Position numbers and translations under genes: made by a program | In this document: piece after piece, positions 55,164-63,610 of the stretch | How positions within the stretch are numbered: position 1 is the first letter of the stretch | Layout: each line of letters opens with the position of its first letter | Notes under the pieces: generated by a model | What the model was told of the DNA's origin: nothing | Seen by the model: the letters and a program-made list of their open reading frames with translations, nothing else | Database searches by the model: none | NCBI RefSeq assembly: GCF_022348165.1 | Contig: NZ_JAKRFI010000002.1 | Span: 496,001 to 560,000, forward strand | Source: Halomonas sp. McH1-25 | Lineage (GTDB): Bacteria > Pseudomonadota > Gammaproteobacteria > Pseudomonadales > Halomonadaceae | DNA length: 64,000 nucleotides | Reading direction: 5' to 3'

Positions 55164-56306
55164 CTATTTGGCCTCGTAAACTTCCAGCAGCATGTTCAGG
55201 AAATCTTCCCGAGTGGCGGGTCTCGGATTGGTCGCAGTGGAGTGATCCTCGACGGCCCATTGGGCGGCCTGGTCGAGCTGCTCCCGTGTCACTCCCAATT
55301 CGGCCAGGCTGCCCGGTAGCTCCAGTTCCCGATGAAGCGCCTCGAAAGCCGCAGCAACGTCAGCGTCCGGGGCAAGCCCCATGGCGGCGCGCAGCTGGAC
55401 ATACTTCTCCTCGCAGGCGGGCGCGTTGTAGCGCAGTACGGCTGGCAGCAGCAGAGAGTTGAGCGTGCCGTGGTGCAGCTTGAGCGAATGAAAGCCGCCA
55501 AGGGCATGTGAGAGGGAATGCACGGCCCCCAGGCCCTTCTGAAAGGCGAGCGCACCTTCCACGGCCGCCATCATCATCTCGCTGCGTGCCTGGAGATCAT
55601 CGCCATGGCGAAAAGCGGTACGAAGATGGTCCGTGGCACGCCGCAGCCCATCCAGGGCGATGGCCTCGGCAGGCGGATTGATGCGCGGGCTAAGATAGGT
55701 TTCCACGCAGTGCGCGATCGCATCCATGCCTGTCGCTGCAGTCAGCCAGGGAGGTAGCGACAGCGTCATGCCAGGATCGCAAATGGCGACCGAGGGGATC
55801 AGGTGCGGCGAAATGAACCCCAGCTTGCGCTGGTCGCGCATGGAAATCAGCGCTCCGCGCCCCACTTCGCTGCCAGTGCCCGCCGTGGTGGGAATGGCAA
55901 TGAGCGGCAGCGTATCGGCAGTGATGCGTGACGCACCGCCTTCGATCAAGGCGTACTGGCGCAGTGGGGCGGCATGGGTAGCCAGTAGCGACACCCCTTT
56001 CGCCAGGTCGATGCTTGATCCGCCGCCCACCGCCACGATGCCATCGCAGCCATGTTGATGGAACAGTGCCAGTGCCGCCTCCACGGCGTCCTCGGTCGGG
56101 TTGGGCGGGGTCTCGTCGTAGACAGGCAGCCGGCTCGGGTCGGGAATGGCTCGTTTGACCCGCTCGATGAGCCCGCTTTGCACGAGCCCCCTGTCGGTGA
56201 CGAGGAGTGGGGCAGTGACGCCCAGTTGGGCGAGTTCGTCGGCAAGGCTATCGAGGGCCTCTTCGCCGAATACGATCTTGGTCAGGTAGTTGATTACGGT
56301 TGGCAT
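55164..56306 (-). CDS. Iron-containing alcohol dehydrogenase
   Basis: 380 residues, group III Fe-ADH family. GGGSSIDLAKGVSL binds the cofactor, PTTAGTGSEV follows, and the metal ligands lie in MDAIAHCVETY, GAVHSLSHALGG and LHHGTLNSLLL. It interconverts an aldehyde and alcohol. Start at 56306 removes a ten-codon extension and has GGAGCG upstream. It is followed by the tct run (230-base gap), so it may be separately expressed. Divergent from a LysR gene that may control it. Confidence 0.9.
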   Translation of the reverse strand: MPTVINYLTKIVFGEEALDSLADELAQLGVTAPLLVTDRGLVQSGLIERVKRAIPDPSRLPVYDETPPNPTEDAVEAALALFHQHGCDGIVAVGGGSSIDLAKGVSLLATHAAPLRQYALIEGGASRITADTLPLIAIPTTAGTGSEVGRGALISMRDQRKLGFISPHLIPSVAICDPGMTLSLPPWLTAATGMDAIAHCVETYLSPRINPPAEAIALDGLRRATDHLRTAFRHGDDLQARSEMMMAAVEGALAFQKGLGAVHSLSHALGGFHSLKLHHGTLNSLLLPAVLRYNAPACEEKYVQLRAAMGLAPDADVAAAFEALHRELELPGSLAELGVTREQLDQAAQWAVEDHSTATNPRPATREDFLNMLLEVYEAK

Positions 56307-56481
56307 GCATCGCTCCGTCACCCGGCCTGCGGGCATTATTCTTTATTCTACGACCTGCCCAGTGAATACTGAGTGGATCCGTCCAGCTCAAGGCTATGGC
56401 GATAATGCAATTACAATCCAATCGAAGTTTGTGCCATTGTGATTCCCTTGAGTTATCGTTGCCCCGTCTCCGGAACCCATC

Positions 56482-57462
56482 ATGGATAAGCTTTCCACGT
56501 TACACTTGTGCGGCTGGTTGCGGTTCAAGCACTTGATACTACTTACCTATCTGGCCGAAAGCCGCAATATGCACGTCGCGGCACGCGCCATGCATCTCAG
56601 TCAGCCGGCGGCCAGCAAGATGCTCAAGGACCTCGAGGACTACTTCGGTTTTGCGTTGTTCGAGCGGCTGCCTCGCGCCATGCACCCAACCGAACTGGGC
56701 GAGCAGGTCATCCGTCACGCGCGGATCCTGCTCAACGACGCCGAGCGCTTGGTCGACGACATCAATGATCTGAGAGAGGGGGGATACGGCCACCTGCTGA
56801 TTGGTGCGATCGCGGCGGCTGCTCCGGAGATCCTGCCGGCCGCTATCGCCTGCCTGAAACGGCGTCGGCCTCGGCTGTCGGTCAGCCTGCAGGAGCAGAC
56901 CAGCGACCGGCTGCTGCTGGATTTGGAGCACAAACGCCTCGATCTGGTCATCGGACGGCTGACCCACGTCAGTCAGCACAACCTGTTCGACTTCGAGCCG
57001 CTGCTCGACGAGCCGTTGCGGGTCGTGGTCCGTCGAGACCATCCCCTGGCCGTACAGAATAAGGTGCCGGGGCTGGCCGAGCTCAGTCGCTGGCCCTGGG
57101 TGCTGCATCCCTTGAGCAGTCCCATGCGAGGCGTATTCGAGGCGGCACTGGCCGAGGAGGGCGTCCCGACGCCGACCAATATCGTCGAGACGACATCCAT
57201 CCAGGCGACCCTGCAATTGCTTCAAACTTCGGACTCGTTGGCGGTGTTGCCGCGTTCGGTGTTACGTCGCCCCTTGGAAGGCGGTCAGTATGTCACCTTG
57301 AATCGCGTCATCGGCAAGCCATTGGACTACTACGGCATCGTCAGTCGACGCGGCGAGATGCTTCCACCGGCGGCTCAGGAACTCATCGGCTATCTTCGTG
57401 AAGAGGCGCGAAAGGACAGTCACCCACGCAGGGATGACGAAGTTGTCGCAAGCGTTTTGTGA
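56482..57462 (+). CDS. LysR-family regulator (GbpR-like)
   Basis: 326 residues. Winged helix with RNMHVAARAMHLSQPAASKMLKDLEDYFG, then the LysR effector domain, of the group that includes the galactose-binding-protein regulator GbpR. It is divergent from the Fe-alcohol dehydrogenase with a 175-base gap, so it may regulate it and the transporter. An AT-rich inverted repeat follows its stop. Confidence 0.86.
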   Translation: MDKLSTLHLCGWLRFKHLILLTYLAESRNMHVAARAMHLSQPAASKMLKDLEDYFGFALFERLPRAMHPTELGEQVIRHARILLNDAERLVDDINDLREGGYGHLLIGAIAAAAPEILPAAIACLKRRRPRLSVSLQEQTSDRLLLDLEHKRLDLVIGRLTHVSQHNLFDFEPLLDEPLRVVVRRDHPLAVQNKVPGLAELSRWPWVLHPLSSPMRGVFEAALAEEGVPTPTNIVETTSIQATLQLLQTSDSLAVLPRSVLRRPLEGGQYVTLNRVIGKPLDYYGIVSRRGEMLPPAAQELIGYLREEARKDSHPRRDDEVVASVL

Positions 57463-57483
57463 CGTTTTTTTCACAAAAAAACG
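57463..57483. other. AT-rich inverted repeat directly after the LysR stop
   Basis: CGTTTTTTT (57463-57471), CAC, then AAAAAAACG (57475-57483), a perfect repeat starting at the first base after the stop codon. A single T7/A7 hairpin could act as a terminator, or the tracts could be bent DNA. Confidence 0.5.
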
Positions 57484-57613
57484 ACACGTACGTTTCACTA
57501 ACGCGCTACTCTTTGTGCGGCTTTGCCGGCAGATATCGAATCTGTCGCTCAACGTTCAGCAGTCGACGCCAGGAAGGCGACACGTTACGTATCAAGGATG
57601 ACCATGCTCCTTC

Positions 57614-57818
57614 ATGTCGTACTCATTCCCAAGCGAACCATCATGCTGACGCACCGTTGCCCGAGTGGCTGGTGGCGACAGCCGCTACGATGACGATCCC
57701 AAGGACGAGTGGATCGTGACGCGGCACAGTTACCCCGAAGAGGCCGAAGCGGAAGCCGAAAAACTCAACACGGAAGAGGACTGGCTCAAGCATCGCGCCA
57801 CGGCGCCGATAACTGAGT
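57614..57818 (+). pseudogene. Possible broken small acidic gene (in-frame TGA)
   Basis: From ATG 57614 the frame reads MSYSFPSEPSC, then TGA (57647-57649), then RTVARVAGGDSRYDDDPK, DEWIVTRHSYPEEAEAEAEK and LNTEEDWLKHRA in the same frame. The second part is strongly protein-like and acidic, in the style of the other small proteins here. It has no stop before 57961, so its natural end is unclear. It could be a gene interrupted by one stop, a gene starting at GTG 57665, or a decayed copy. An ATG at 57604 with AAGGATGACC upstream is in a different frame. Confidence 0.45.
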
Positions 57819-57840
57819 CAAGACGCCACGGGAGAACAGC

Positions 57841-58032
57841 ATGCCCAAGTCTATCTATCGCGTCCGGACGGTTCGTCATCCGGCCGCACCCGAAGGTCAG
57901 TATTACGAAGTCTATAATCAGCGCACCGGCAAAGCGGCGGGTGCCTATGCCTCCTTTCTAGAAGCCAGCGATGAAGTCCTGCTGCGCAACCGCCTTCAGC
58001 GTCGTCCGCTCCAGACAACGGCTTTTGCCTAA
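57841..58032 (+). CDS. Small protein of unknown function, paralogue-like
   Basis: 63 residues starting MPKSIYRVRTVRHPAAPEG, ribosome-binding site GGGAGAAC. QYYEVYNQRTGKAAGAYASFLEASDEV matches the pattern Y-x-VYN-x-x-T-x-K-x-x-G-x-YA of the small protein at 14585. I do not know the function. A CACTCC/GGAGTG hairpin (58064-58082) follows. Confidence 0.65.
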   Translation: MPKSIYRVRTVRHPAAPEGQYYEVYNQRTGKAAGAYASFLEASDEVLLRNRLQRRPLQTTAFA

Positions 58033-58063
58033 TCGCCTTTGATGCCGGAGGCTGACTGCCAAA

Positions 58064-58082
58064 CACTCCGATTCATGGAGTG
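58064..58082 (+). other. Hairpin after the small gene
   Basis: CACTCC pairs with GGAGTG around a seven-base loop. No T-run, so at best a weak terminator. Confidence 0.4.
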
Positions 58083-58169
58083 CCGGGCCATGCCTCTCTA
58101 GCCGGCTACACTGGTCTCACGCGACGGGCATTCCGCCCGGTATCGCGGTGTTCATGAAAAGGAGGCGTC

Positions 58170-59096
58170 ATGAAGGCAATCACCTATGGCCGCTACGGTG
58201 AGCCCGGTGACATTCTCGAGCTGACCGAGCAACCCATGCCCAAGGTGCCGCCGGGCGAGGTGTGCATACGTGTGCGTAGCGTGGCGGTCAACCCGGTCGA
58301 CTGGAAGATCATGGGCGGACACCTCGACGAGGTCATGCCGACGTTCTTCCCGGTAATTCCCGGCTGGGACGTGGCCGGTGTCGTCGAGTCGGTAGGTTTC
58401 GATACGCCACAGTTCCAACCCGGCGACGAGGTCATCGCCTATGCACGCAAGGATTTCGTGCATGGCGGCACGTTTGCCGAATTCACATCCGTGCCAGCGC
58501 GCGCCGTGGCGCGCAAGCCGGCTACGCTCGACTGGGACCAGGCAGCCGGGCTGCCGCTGGCCGGACTCACCGCTTACCAGTTGTTGACGCGCCTTGAGCT
58601 TTCACAGGACGACACCGTACTGGTGCATGCCGCCGCAGGCGGTGTCGGCAGCTTCGCAGTCCAGATTGCGCGTAGCCAGGGGGCGCGGGTCATCGGCACG
58701 GCCTCCGAGAAAAATCACGACTACCTGCGCGAACTGGGCGCCGAGCCGGTGACTTACGGCGAGGGCCTGGCCGAGCGCGTCCGTGAACTGGCCCCAGACG
58801 GCGTCGATCTGGCTGTGGATTTCGTGGGCGGTGTTCTCGACGTGACCCGCACGGTACTACGCGATGGCGGCCGGCATGGTTCGATCGTCGACCCGTCCGT
58901 GACCGAGGCCGGAGGCCTGTGGGCGTGGGTACACCCTGATGGCGAGGATCTTCAGGCGCTGGCCGATCTGGTCGATCAGGGAAAAGTGACCGTCAACGTG
59001 GCCGAGACCTTCCCGCTGGAACAAGCCGCCGAGGCCTTTCGGCTCAACCAGGGCGGCCATGTACGTGGAAAGGTCGTGGTTCGTGTCAGCCGCTGA
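58170..59096 (+). CDS. NADPH:quinone oxidoreductase-like MDR protein
   Basis: 308 residues, zinc-free quinone-oxidoreductase branch of the MDR family. PGWDVAGVVESVG in the GroES-like domain and the Rossmann motif VLVHAAAGGVGSFAVQIARSQGARV. A perfect AAGGAGG precedes the ATG. It is six bases from the next gene, so the two are co-transcribed with the DUF2269 gene. Confidence 0.9.
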   Translation: MKAITYGRYGEPGDILELTEQPMPKVPPGEVCIRVRSVAVNPVDWKIMGGHLDEVMPTFFPVIPGWDVAGVVESVGFDTPQFQPGDEVIAYARKDFVHGGTFAEFTSVPARAVARKPATLDWDQAAGLPLAGLTAYQLLTRLELSQDDTVLVHAAAGGVGSFAVQIARSQGARVIGTASEKNHDYLRELGAEPVTYGEGLAERVRELAPDGVDLAVDFVGGVLDVTRTVLRDGGRHGSIVDPSVTEAGGLWAWVHPDGEDLQALADLVDQGKVTVNVAETFPLEQAAEAFRLNQGGHVRGKVVVRVSR

Positions 59097-59102
59097 CGGC
59101 AC

Positions 59103-60386
59103 ATGCCGCTAATGCGCATCCTGCTGGTCGGCGGCAGTGGCTTCATCGGATGGCACCTGCTGACTGCACTGGTTGCCGAGGGCCATCAGGTCGTCGCCAC
59201 GTCACGCAGTGGACGCGGCCCCGAGTTACCCGGTGTGTCCTGGCAATCCCTGGACCTGGGGAAGCTGGGTGATGCTGGCCAGGATTTCACCTGGCCGGTC
59301 GATGTCGCACTTGTGATCAATACGGCAGGCCTGCTGACGAGCGATGCCAATGCGCTTGAGGCGGTACAGGACCGCGGCAGCAGAGCCCTGTTCGACCTGG
59401 CTGCCAGGCATGATGCTCGGATACTGCAATTCTCGGCGCTGGGCGCGGGTGAGCATGCTCAGGTGCCGTTCCTGGCCAGCAAGGCGGTGGCTGATGACTA
59501 CCTGCTTGGCCTGGATGTGTCTGCCGTGGTGCTGCGCCCCTCGATGGTGATTGGCCGGGGTGGGGGCAGCAGTGGCTGGCTGACACAGCTTTCGCCCTTG
59601 CCTCTGATTCCGCTGCTCGACACCCGGTCCCGGGTGCAAGCGGTACATATCGACGATCTGGTGGCGGCTGTGCTGGCGCTATTGCGCCAATGGCCGGCAC
59701 ACCCGAGCGTGCTTCCCCTGGTCGGGCCTCGACCGATGACGCTTCCGCAGATGATCGATACGTTGCGTGGCGTACAGGGCTGGGCTCCGGCGCGGTATGT
59801 TCAGGTACCTCGCCTACTAGCGTCTACAGGTGCAAGGTTGGGGGATCGTCTTGGCTGGCGCGCCCTGAACACGCAGACCTTGCGGCTATCACGTCATGAC
59901 AATCTTGCCTCGCCGGAGGCATTGGCCGAAGTGTGTGGCTTTCGTGCAGCACCAGTGCGGGCGCGCCTGCATGACTGGCCGACACGAGGCGAGAGCGTCA
60001 CGGCAACGTTGCGCCCTGTGATGCTGGCCGTGCTTGTCGCCATTTGGCTCGGGACGGCGCTGGTGTGTCTCGGGCCCGGCTACGACTGGGGGCTGCGTAT
60101 CATGGCGCAGGCCGGCGTCGAAGGTGGGTTCGCTGCTACCGCTGTGATCAGCGGGGCACTCCTCGATGCTATTCTGGGGCTCGGCTTGTTGTGGCGCCGC
60201 TGGCGTCGCCATGCATTGCGAGCACAGATCGGGTTGATGCTCGCCTACATGCTCATCATTACTGTAGTGGTGCCGCACTACTGGTTCGATCCTTTTGCCG
60301 CCGTGGGCAAGAATGCCGTGCTGATCGTCGCCACGCTGTGGCTGTTATGGACCGAACCCGGGCACAAGGAGGCGTCGTCCAGATGA
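59103..60386 (+). CDS. Fusion of an NAD(P)-binding SDR and a DoxX-like membrane domain
   Basis: 427 residues. Residues 1 to about 290 are an extended/atypical SDR (ILLVGGSGFIGWHLLTALVAEG; VVLRPSMVIGRGG) like NDUFA9-type or YbjT proteins. The C-terminal 130 residues contain about four membrane helices (from about 305) in a DoxX-like arrangement. It overlaps the next gene by ATGA. The role is unknown; oxidoreductase-plus-membrane-domain fusions of this type are seen next to DUF2269 genes. Confidence 0.8.
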   Translation: MPLMRILLVGGSGFIGWHLLTALVAEGHQVVATSRSGRGPELPGVSWQSLDLGKLGDAGQDFTWPVDVALVINTAGLLTSDANALEAVQDRGSRALFDLAARHDARILQFSALGAGEHAQVPFLASKAVADDYLLGLDVSAVVLRPSMVIGRGGGSSGWLTQLSPLPLIPLLDTRSRVQAVHIDDLVAAVLALLRQWPAHPSVLPLVGPRPMTLPQMIDTLRGVQGWAPARYVQVPRLLASTGARLGDRLGWRALNTQTLRLSRHDNLASPEALAEVCGFRAAPVRARLHDWPTRGESVTATLRPVMLAVLVAIWLGTALVCLGPGYDWGLRIMAQAGVEGGFAATAVISGALLDAILGLGLLWRRWRRHALRAQIGLMLAYMLIITVVVPHYWFDPFAAVGKNAVLIVATLWLLWTEPGHKEASSR

Positions 60387-60850
60387 GTCTGTATATCCTG
60401 CTGAAGACCTTGCACATCCTCTCGTCGACCTTGTTATTTGGCACCGGGCTGGGCTCGGCCTATTACACCCTGCGCGCGTGGCGTGGCGGGAATCTCGAGG
60501 TAATGGCGGCGACCTTTCGCTATCTGGTGACTGCCGATTGGCTGTTCATCGCCACCACGGCCATCATCCAGCCGCTCAGCGGTCTGGCCATGGTGCACAT
60601 GGTCGGCTGGCCGCTGACCCAGACCTGGCTGATGTGGAGCCTGGGGTTATACGTGCTTGCAGGAGCCTGTTGGCTGCCGGTCGTCTGGCTGCAGATACAG
60701 GTGCGCAATCTATGCGCCGAGGCATTGCGTGAAGGCAAGCCGACACCGCCCCTGGTGGAGCGTTATATGCGCATCTGGTTCGTGCTGGGTTGGCCGGCGT
60801 TCGCGGCGTTCATGGTGATCTTCTACCTGATGGTGGCCAAGCCCGCCTGA
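60383..60850 (+). CDS. DUF2269-family membrane protein
   Basis: 155 residues, four predicted membrane helices: LLKTLHILSSTLLFGTGLGSAYY, ATFRYLVTADWLFIATTAIIQPLSGLAM and a C-terminal WFVLGWPAFAAFMVIFYLMV. This is the DUF2269 pattern with a His in the first helix. Function unknown. The longer upstream frame is a shadow of the SDR gene; the ATG at 60383 couples to it. Confidence 0.8.
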   Translation: MSLYILLKTLHILSSTLLFGTGLGSAYYTLRAWRGGNLEVMAATFRYLVTADWLFIATTAIIQPLSGLAMVHMVGWPLTQTWLMWSLGLYVLAGACWLPVVWLQIQVRNLCAEALREGKPTPPLVERYMRIWFVLGWPAFAAFMVIFYLMVAKPA

Positions 60851-60869
60851 GCCATTAAAGCCTGCGACA

Positions 60870-60883
60870 TTGATCTGGATCAG
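60870..60883. promoter_or_regulatory. Possible FNR/Anr-type box
   Basis: TTGAT-CTGG-ATCAG matches TTGAT-N4-ATCAA at nine of ten positions, 80 bases upstream of the U32-family gene, a good activator position. A chance match is possible. Confidence 0.45.
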
Positions 60884-60962
60884 ACATGCCGGGCCATGCC
60901 ACTACCTTCCTGCCGGTATCATGGGCGCCGCCAATGCTCCCGTGTGCTGTCAGGACAAATCC

Positions 60963-62279
60963 ATGTCGATCAATGCTCCCGAACTGCTCTCGCCCGCCGG
61001 TACCTACCGGCACATGCAATATGCCTTAGCCTATGGCGCTGACGCCATCTACGCGGGCCAGCCGCGCTATTCGCTGCGCGTACGCAACAACGACTTCGAC
61101 CTCGATCATCTCCGCCGCGGCATCGATTATGCGCACGCGCGCGGCAAGGCGTTCTACGTGGCATCCAACATCGCCCCGCACAACGCCAAGCTCAAGACCT
61201 ATCTCCGAGACATGGCGCCGGTCATCGAGGCGGGGCCGGATGCGCTGATCATGTCGGACCCCGGGTTGATCCTGATGGTGCGCGAGCGCTGGCCGGAGCA
61301 GGTGATCCATCTTTCCGTGCAGGCCAACGTGGTCAACCATGCCGCTGCGCGCTTCTGGCAGCAGCAGGGTATTCGTCGCATCATCCTTTCACGGGAGCTG
61401 TCGCTGGAAGAAATCGCCGAGATACGCGCCGAATGCCCCGACCTGGAAATCGAAACCTTCGTGCATGGCGCATTGTGCATCGCCTACTCGGGACGCTGCC
61501 TGCTGTCGGGGTATTTCAACCGCCGCGATCCCAACCAGGGTACCTGTACCAATGCCTGTCGATGGCAGTACAACACCCTGGCGGCTGCGACCGATGACTG
61601 CGGTGACCTGATCGCAGTGGATGCCGCAGCGGGGCAGGGCAACAAGGCGGCGCTGATCGAGGACGCCTCGCGTCCCGGCGCACTGATGCCGATCCATGAG
61701 GACGAGCACGGCACCTACATCATGAACTCCAAGGACCTGCGTGCCGTGCAGCATGTGGATCGCCTGACGGCGATGGGGGTGACGTCACTAAAGATCGAGG
61801 GCCGAACCAAGTCGGCCTATTACGTGGCGCGTACTGCGCAGGTCTATCGGCGTGCCATCGACGATGCCGTGGCGGGGCGGCCATTCGACATGCATCTCAT
61901 GGATGAGCTCGAGAACCTCGCCAACCGTGGCTACACGGAGGGCTTCTATCGCCGCCATATCCATGATGAATACCAGAACTACGAGCGAGGCCACTCGATT
62001 GGCGTGCACCAGCAGTTCGTCGGCGAGGCGCTGGCCTACGATCCCGACCGCGGCTGGTTGGAGGTTGCCGTCAAGAACCGCTTTGCGATAGGCGACACGC
62101 TGGAACTGATGTTGCCCGGCGGCAACCGGCGCTTCATGCTCGAGGCGCTGGAAACCCGCCAGGGACAAGCTATTTCGACAGCGCCGGGCTCAGGGCACGT
62201 CGTGCGCCTGCCGGTGCCGGGTGAGCCTATCGACACGGCACAGGTAGAGTTTGCCCTGCTGATGCGTGATCTGGTTTAG
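60963..62279 (+). CDS. U32 peptidase-family protein (TrhP/YegQ-like tRNA hydroxylation)
   Basis: 438 residues. The U32 signature ETFVHGALCIAYSGRCLLSG, followed by CTNACRWQY, supplies cysteines for an iron-sulphur cluster. Length and the C-terminal barrel match TrhP/YegQ (about 450), which prepares tRNA 5-hydroxyuridine from prephenate in E. coli, rather than the shorter UbiU/UbiV. Start at 60963; the extension from 60870 lacks support. The stop is six bases from the convergent transporter stop. Confidence 0.85.
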   Translation: MSINAPELLSPAGTYRHMQYALAYGADAIYAGQPRYSLRVRNNDFDLDHLRRGIDYAHARGKAFYVASNIAPHNAKLKTYLRDMAPVIEAGPDALIMSDPGLILMVRERWPEQVIHLSVQANVVNHAAARFWQQQGIRRIILSRELSLEEIAEIRAECPDLEIETFVHGALCIAYSGRCLLSGYFNRRDPNQGTCTNACRWQYNTLAAATDDCGDLIAVDAAAGQGNKAALIEDASRPGALMPIHEDEHGTYIMNSKDLRAVQHVDRLTAMGVTSLKIEGRTKSAYYVARTAQVYRRAIDDAVAGRPFDMHLMDELENLANRGYTEGFYRRHIHDEYQNYERGHSIGVHQQFVGEALAYDPDRGWLEVAVKNRFAIGDTLELMLPGGNRRFMLEALETRQGQAISTAPGSGHVVRLPVPGEPIDTAQVEFALLMRDLV

Positions 62280-62285
62280 GCGGTA

Positions 62286-63596
62286 TCACTGCGGTGTTAT
62301 CACCGGCAGCCAGAGCGCAAGAGCGACTAGCGTGGCCAGCAGCACCGGTGGCGTGATCACCAGCCCGACCTTCATGTACTGGCCCCAACTGATTCGATAG
62401 CCCTTGCCGGCCAGTACATGCAGCCAGAGTAACGTGGCGAGGCTGCCAATGGGCGTGAACTTGGGGCCCAGGTCGTTACCGATGACGTTGGCATAGACCA
62501 TGAGTTGCTGTGTCTGATTCGATACCTGTGCCTGGTCGATGGCCAGCGCGCCTACCAGGGTCGATGGCATGTTGTTCATCAGCGAGGCCAGAATGGCGGA
62601 GGCAAAGCCCGTTCCGAGAGTGGCCACGAAGTCACCCTGCCGGCTCAGCCACACCAGGACGTCCGCCGCCCAGGCCGTGAGCCAGGCACTGCCCAGCCCA
62701 TATACCACCAGATACATGCCCACGGAAAAGAGAACGATCTGCCACGGGGCGTTCTTCAACACCTTCGTGAGCGAGACGACATGCACGTGCCCAGGCGAAA
62801 ACCACCGTCCGGCGATGGCCATCAGGATGAGTGCCGCTGTGCCCATGATGAAGGCGAATGGAATATCCCACTGGCCGGTCGCGAACAGGGCAATCAACAG
62901 CACGATCAGCAGCGGAAAGGCCGCCCGGAAGACTTGGTGATCGCGAATGGCCGTTGCCGGCGCCTCTAGCCGTTCGACCTGATAGGAAGGTGGAATCTGC
63001 TTGCGGAAGTAAACGCCCAGAACCAGCAGGGTGGCGACCAGCGACACCAGGTCGACCGGCACCATCACCTGAGCGTAGCGATCAAAGCCAATCTCGAAGT
63101 AGTTGGCGCTGACGATGTTGACCAGGTTCGAGATCACCAATGGCAGGCTGGTCGAGTCGGCCACGAACCCCGTCGCGATGATGAAGGCCAGTGCCGCGCC
63201 GGGGCTGAACTCCAGCCGCGCCAGGATGGCCACCACGATGGGGGTCAGCAAAAGCGCCGCGCCATCGTTGGCGAACACCGCGGCAATGAGCGCACCCAGG
63301 ATGACGATCAGCGGAAACAGCAACCGTCCCCGCCCGTTGCCCCATCGGGCGATATGCAGGGCGGCCCAGGCAAAGAAGCCCGCCTCATCCAGGATCAGGG
63401 AAATGATGATCAACGCCACGAAGGTGAAGGTGGCATCCCAGACGATATGCCAGACGACGCCCACATCGTGCCAATTGACGACGCCGGTCAGCAACGCCGC
63501 CGCAGCGCCGCCCAGGGCGCTCCAGCCGATACCGAGCCCCTTGGGCTGCCAAATGACCAGTATCAACGTGACCAGAAAGATCGCAAAGGCCAGCAT
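62286..63596 (-). CDS. arsB: Arsenite/citrate-type ion transporter (ArsB family)
   Basis: 436 residues, about 12 membrane helices, ArsB/NhaD superfamily (motifs WDATFTFVALIIISLILDEAG, NDGAALLLTP and NNMPSTLVGALAI). The family exports arsenite; ArsB-type pumps are usually 430 residues. Start at 63596 with AGGAAA upstream. It is 14 bases downstream of arsH on the same strand, an arsenic-resistance arrangement. No arsR or arsC is visible in the window. Confidence 0.88.
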   Translation of the reverse strand: MLAFAIFLVTLILVIWQPKGLGIGWSALGGAAAALLTGVVNWHDVGVVWHIVWDATFTFVALIIISLILDEAGFFAWAALHIARWGNGRGRLLFPLIVILGALIAAVFANDGAALLLTPIVVAILARLEFSPGAALAFIIATGFVADSTSLPLVISNLVNIVSANYFEIGFDRYAQVMVPVDLVSLVATLLVLGVYFRKQIPPSYQVERLEAPATAIRDHQVFRAAFPLLIVLLIALFATGQWDIPFAFIMGTAALILMAIAGRWFSPGHVHVVSLTKVLKNAPWQIVLFSVGMYLVVYGLGSAWLTAWAADVLVWLSRQGDFVATLGTGFASAILASLMNNMPSTLVGALAIDQAQVSNQTQQLMVYANVIGNDLGPKFTPIGSLATLLWLHVLAGKGYRISWGQYMKVGLVITPPVLLATLVALALWLPVITPQ

Positions 63597-63610
63597 GTCT
63601 ACATTTCCTA

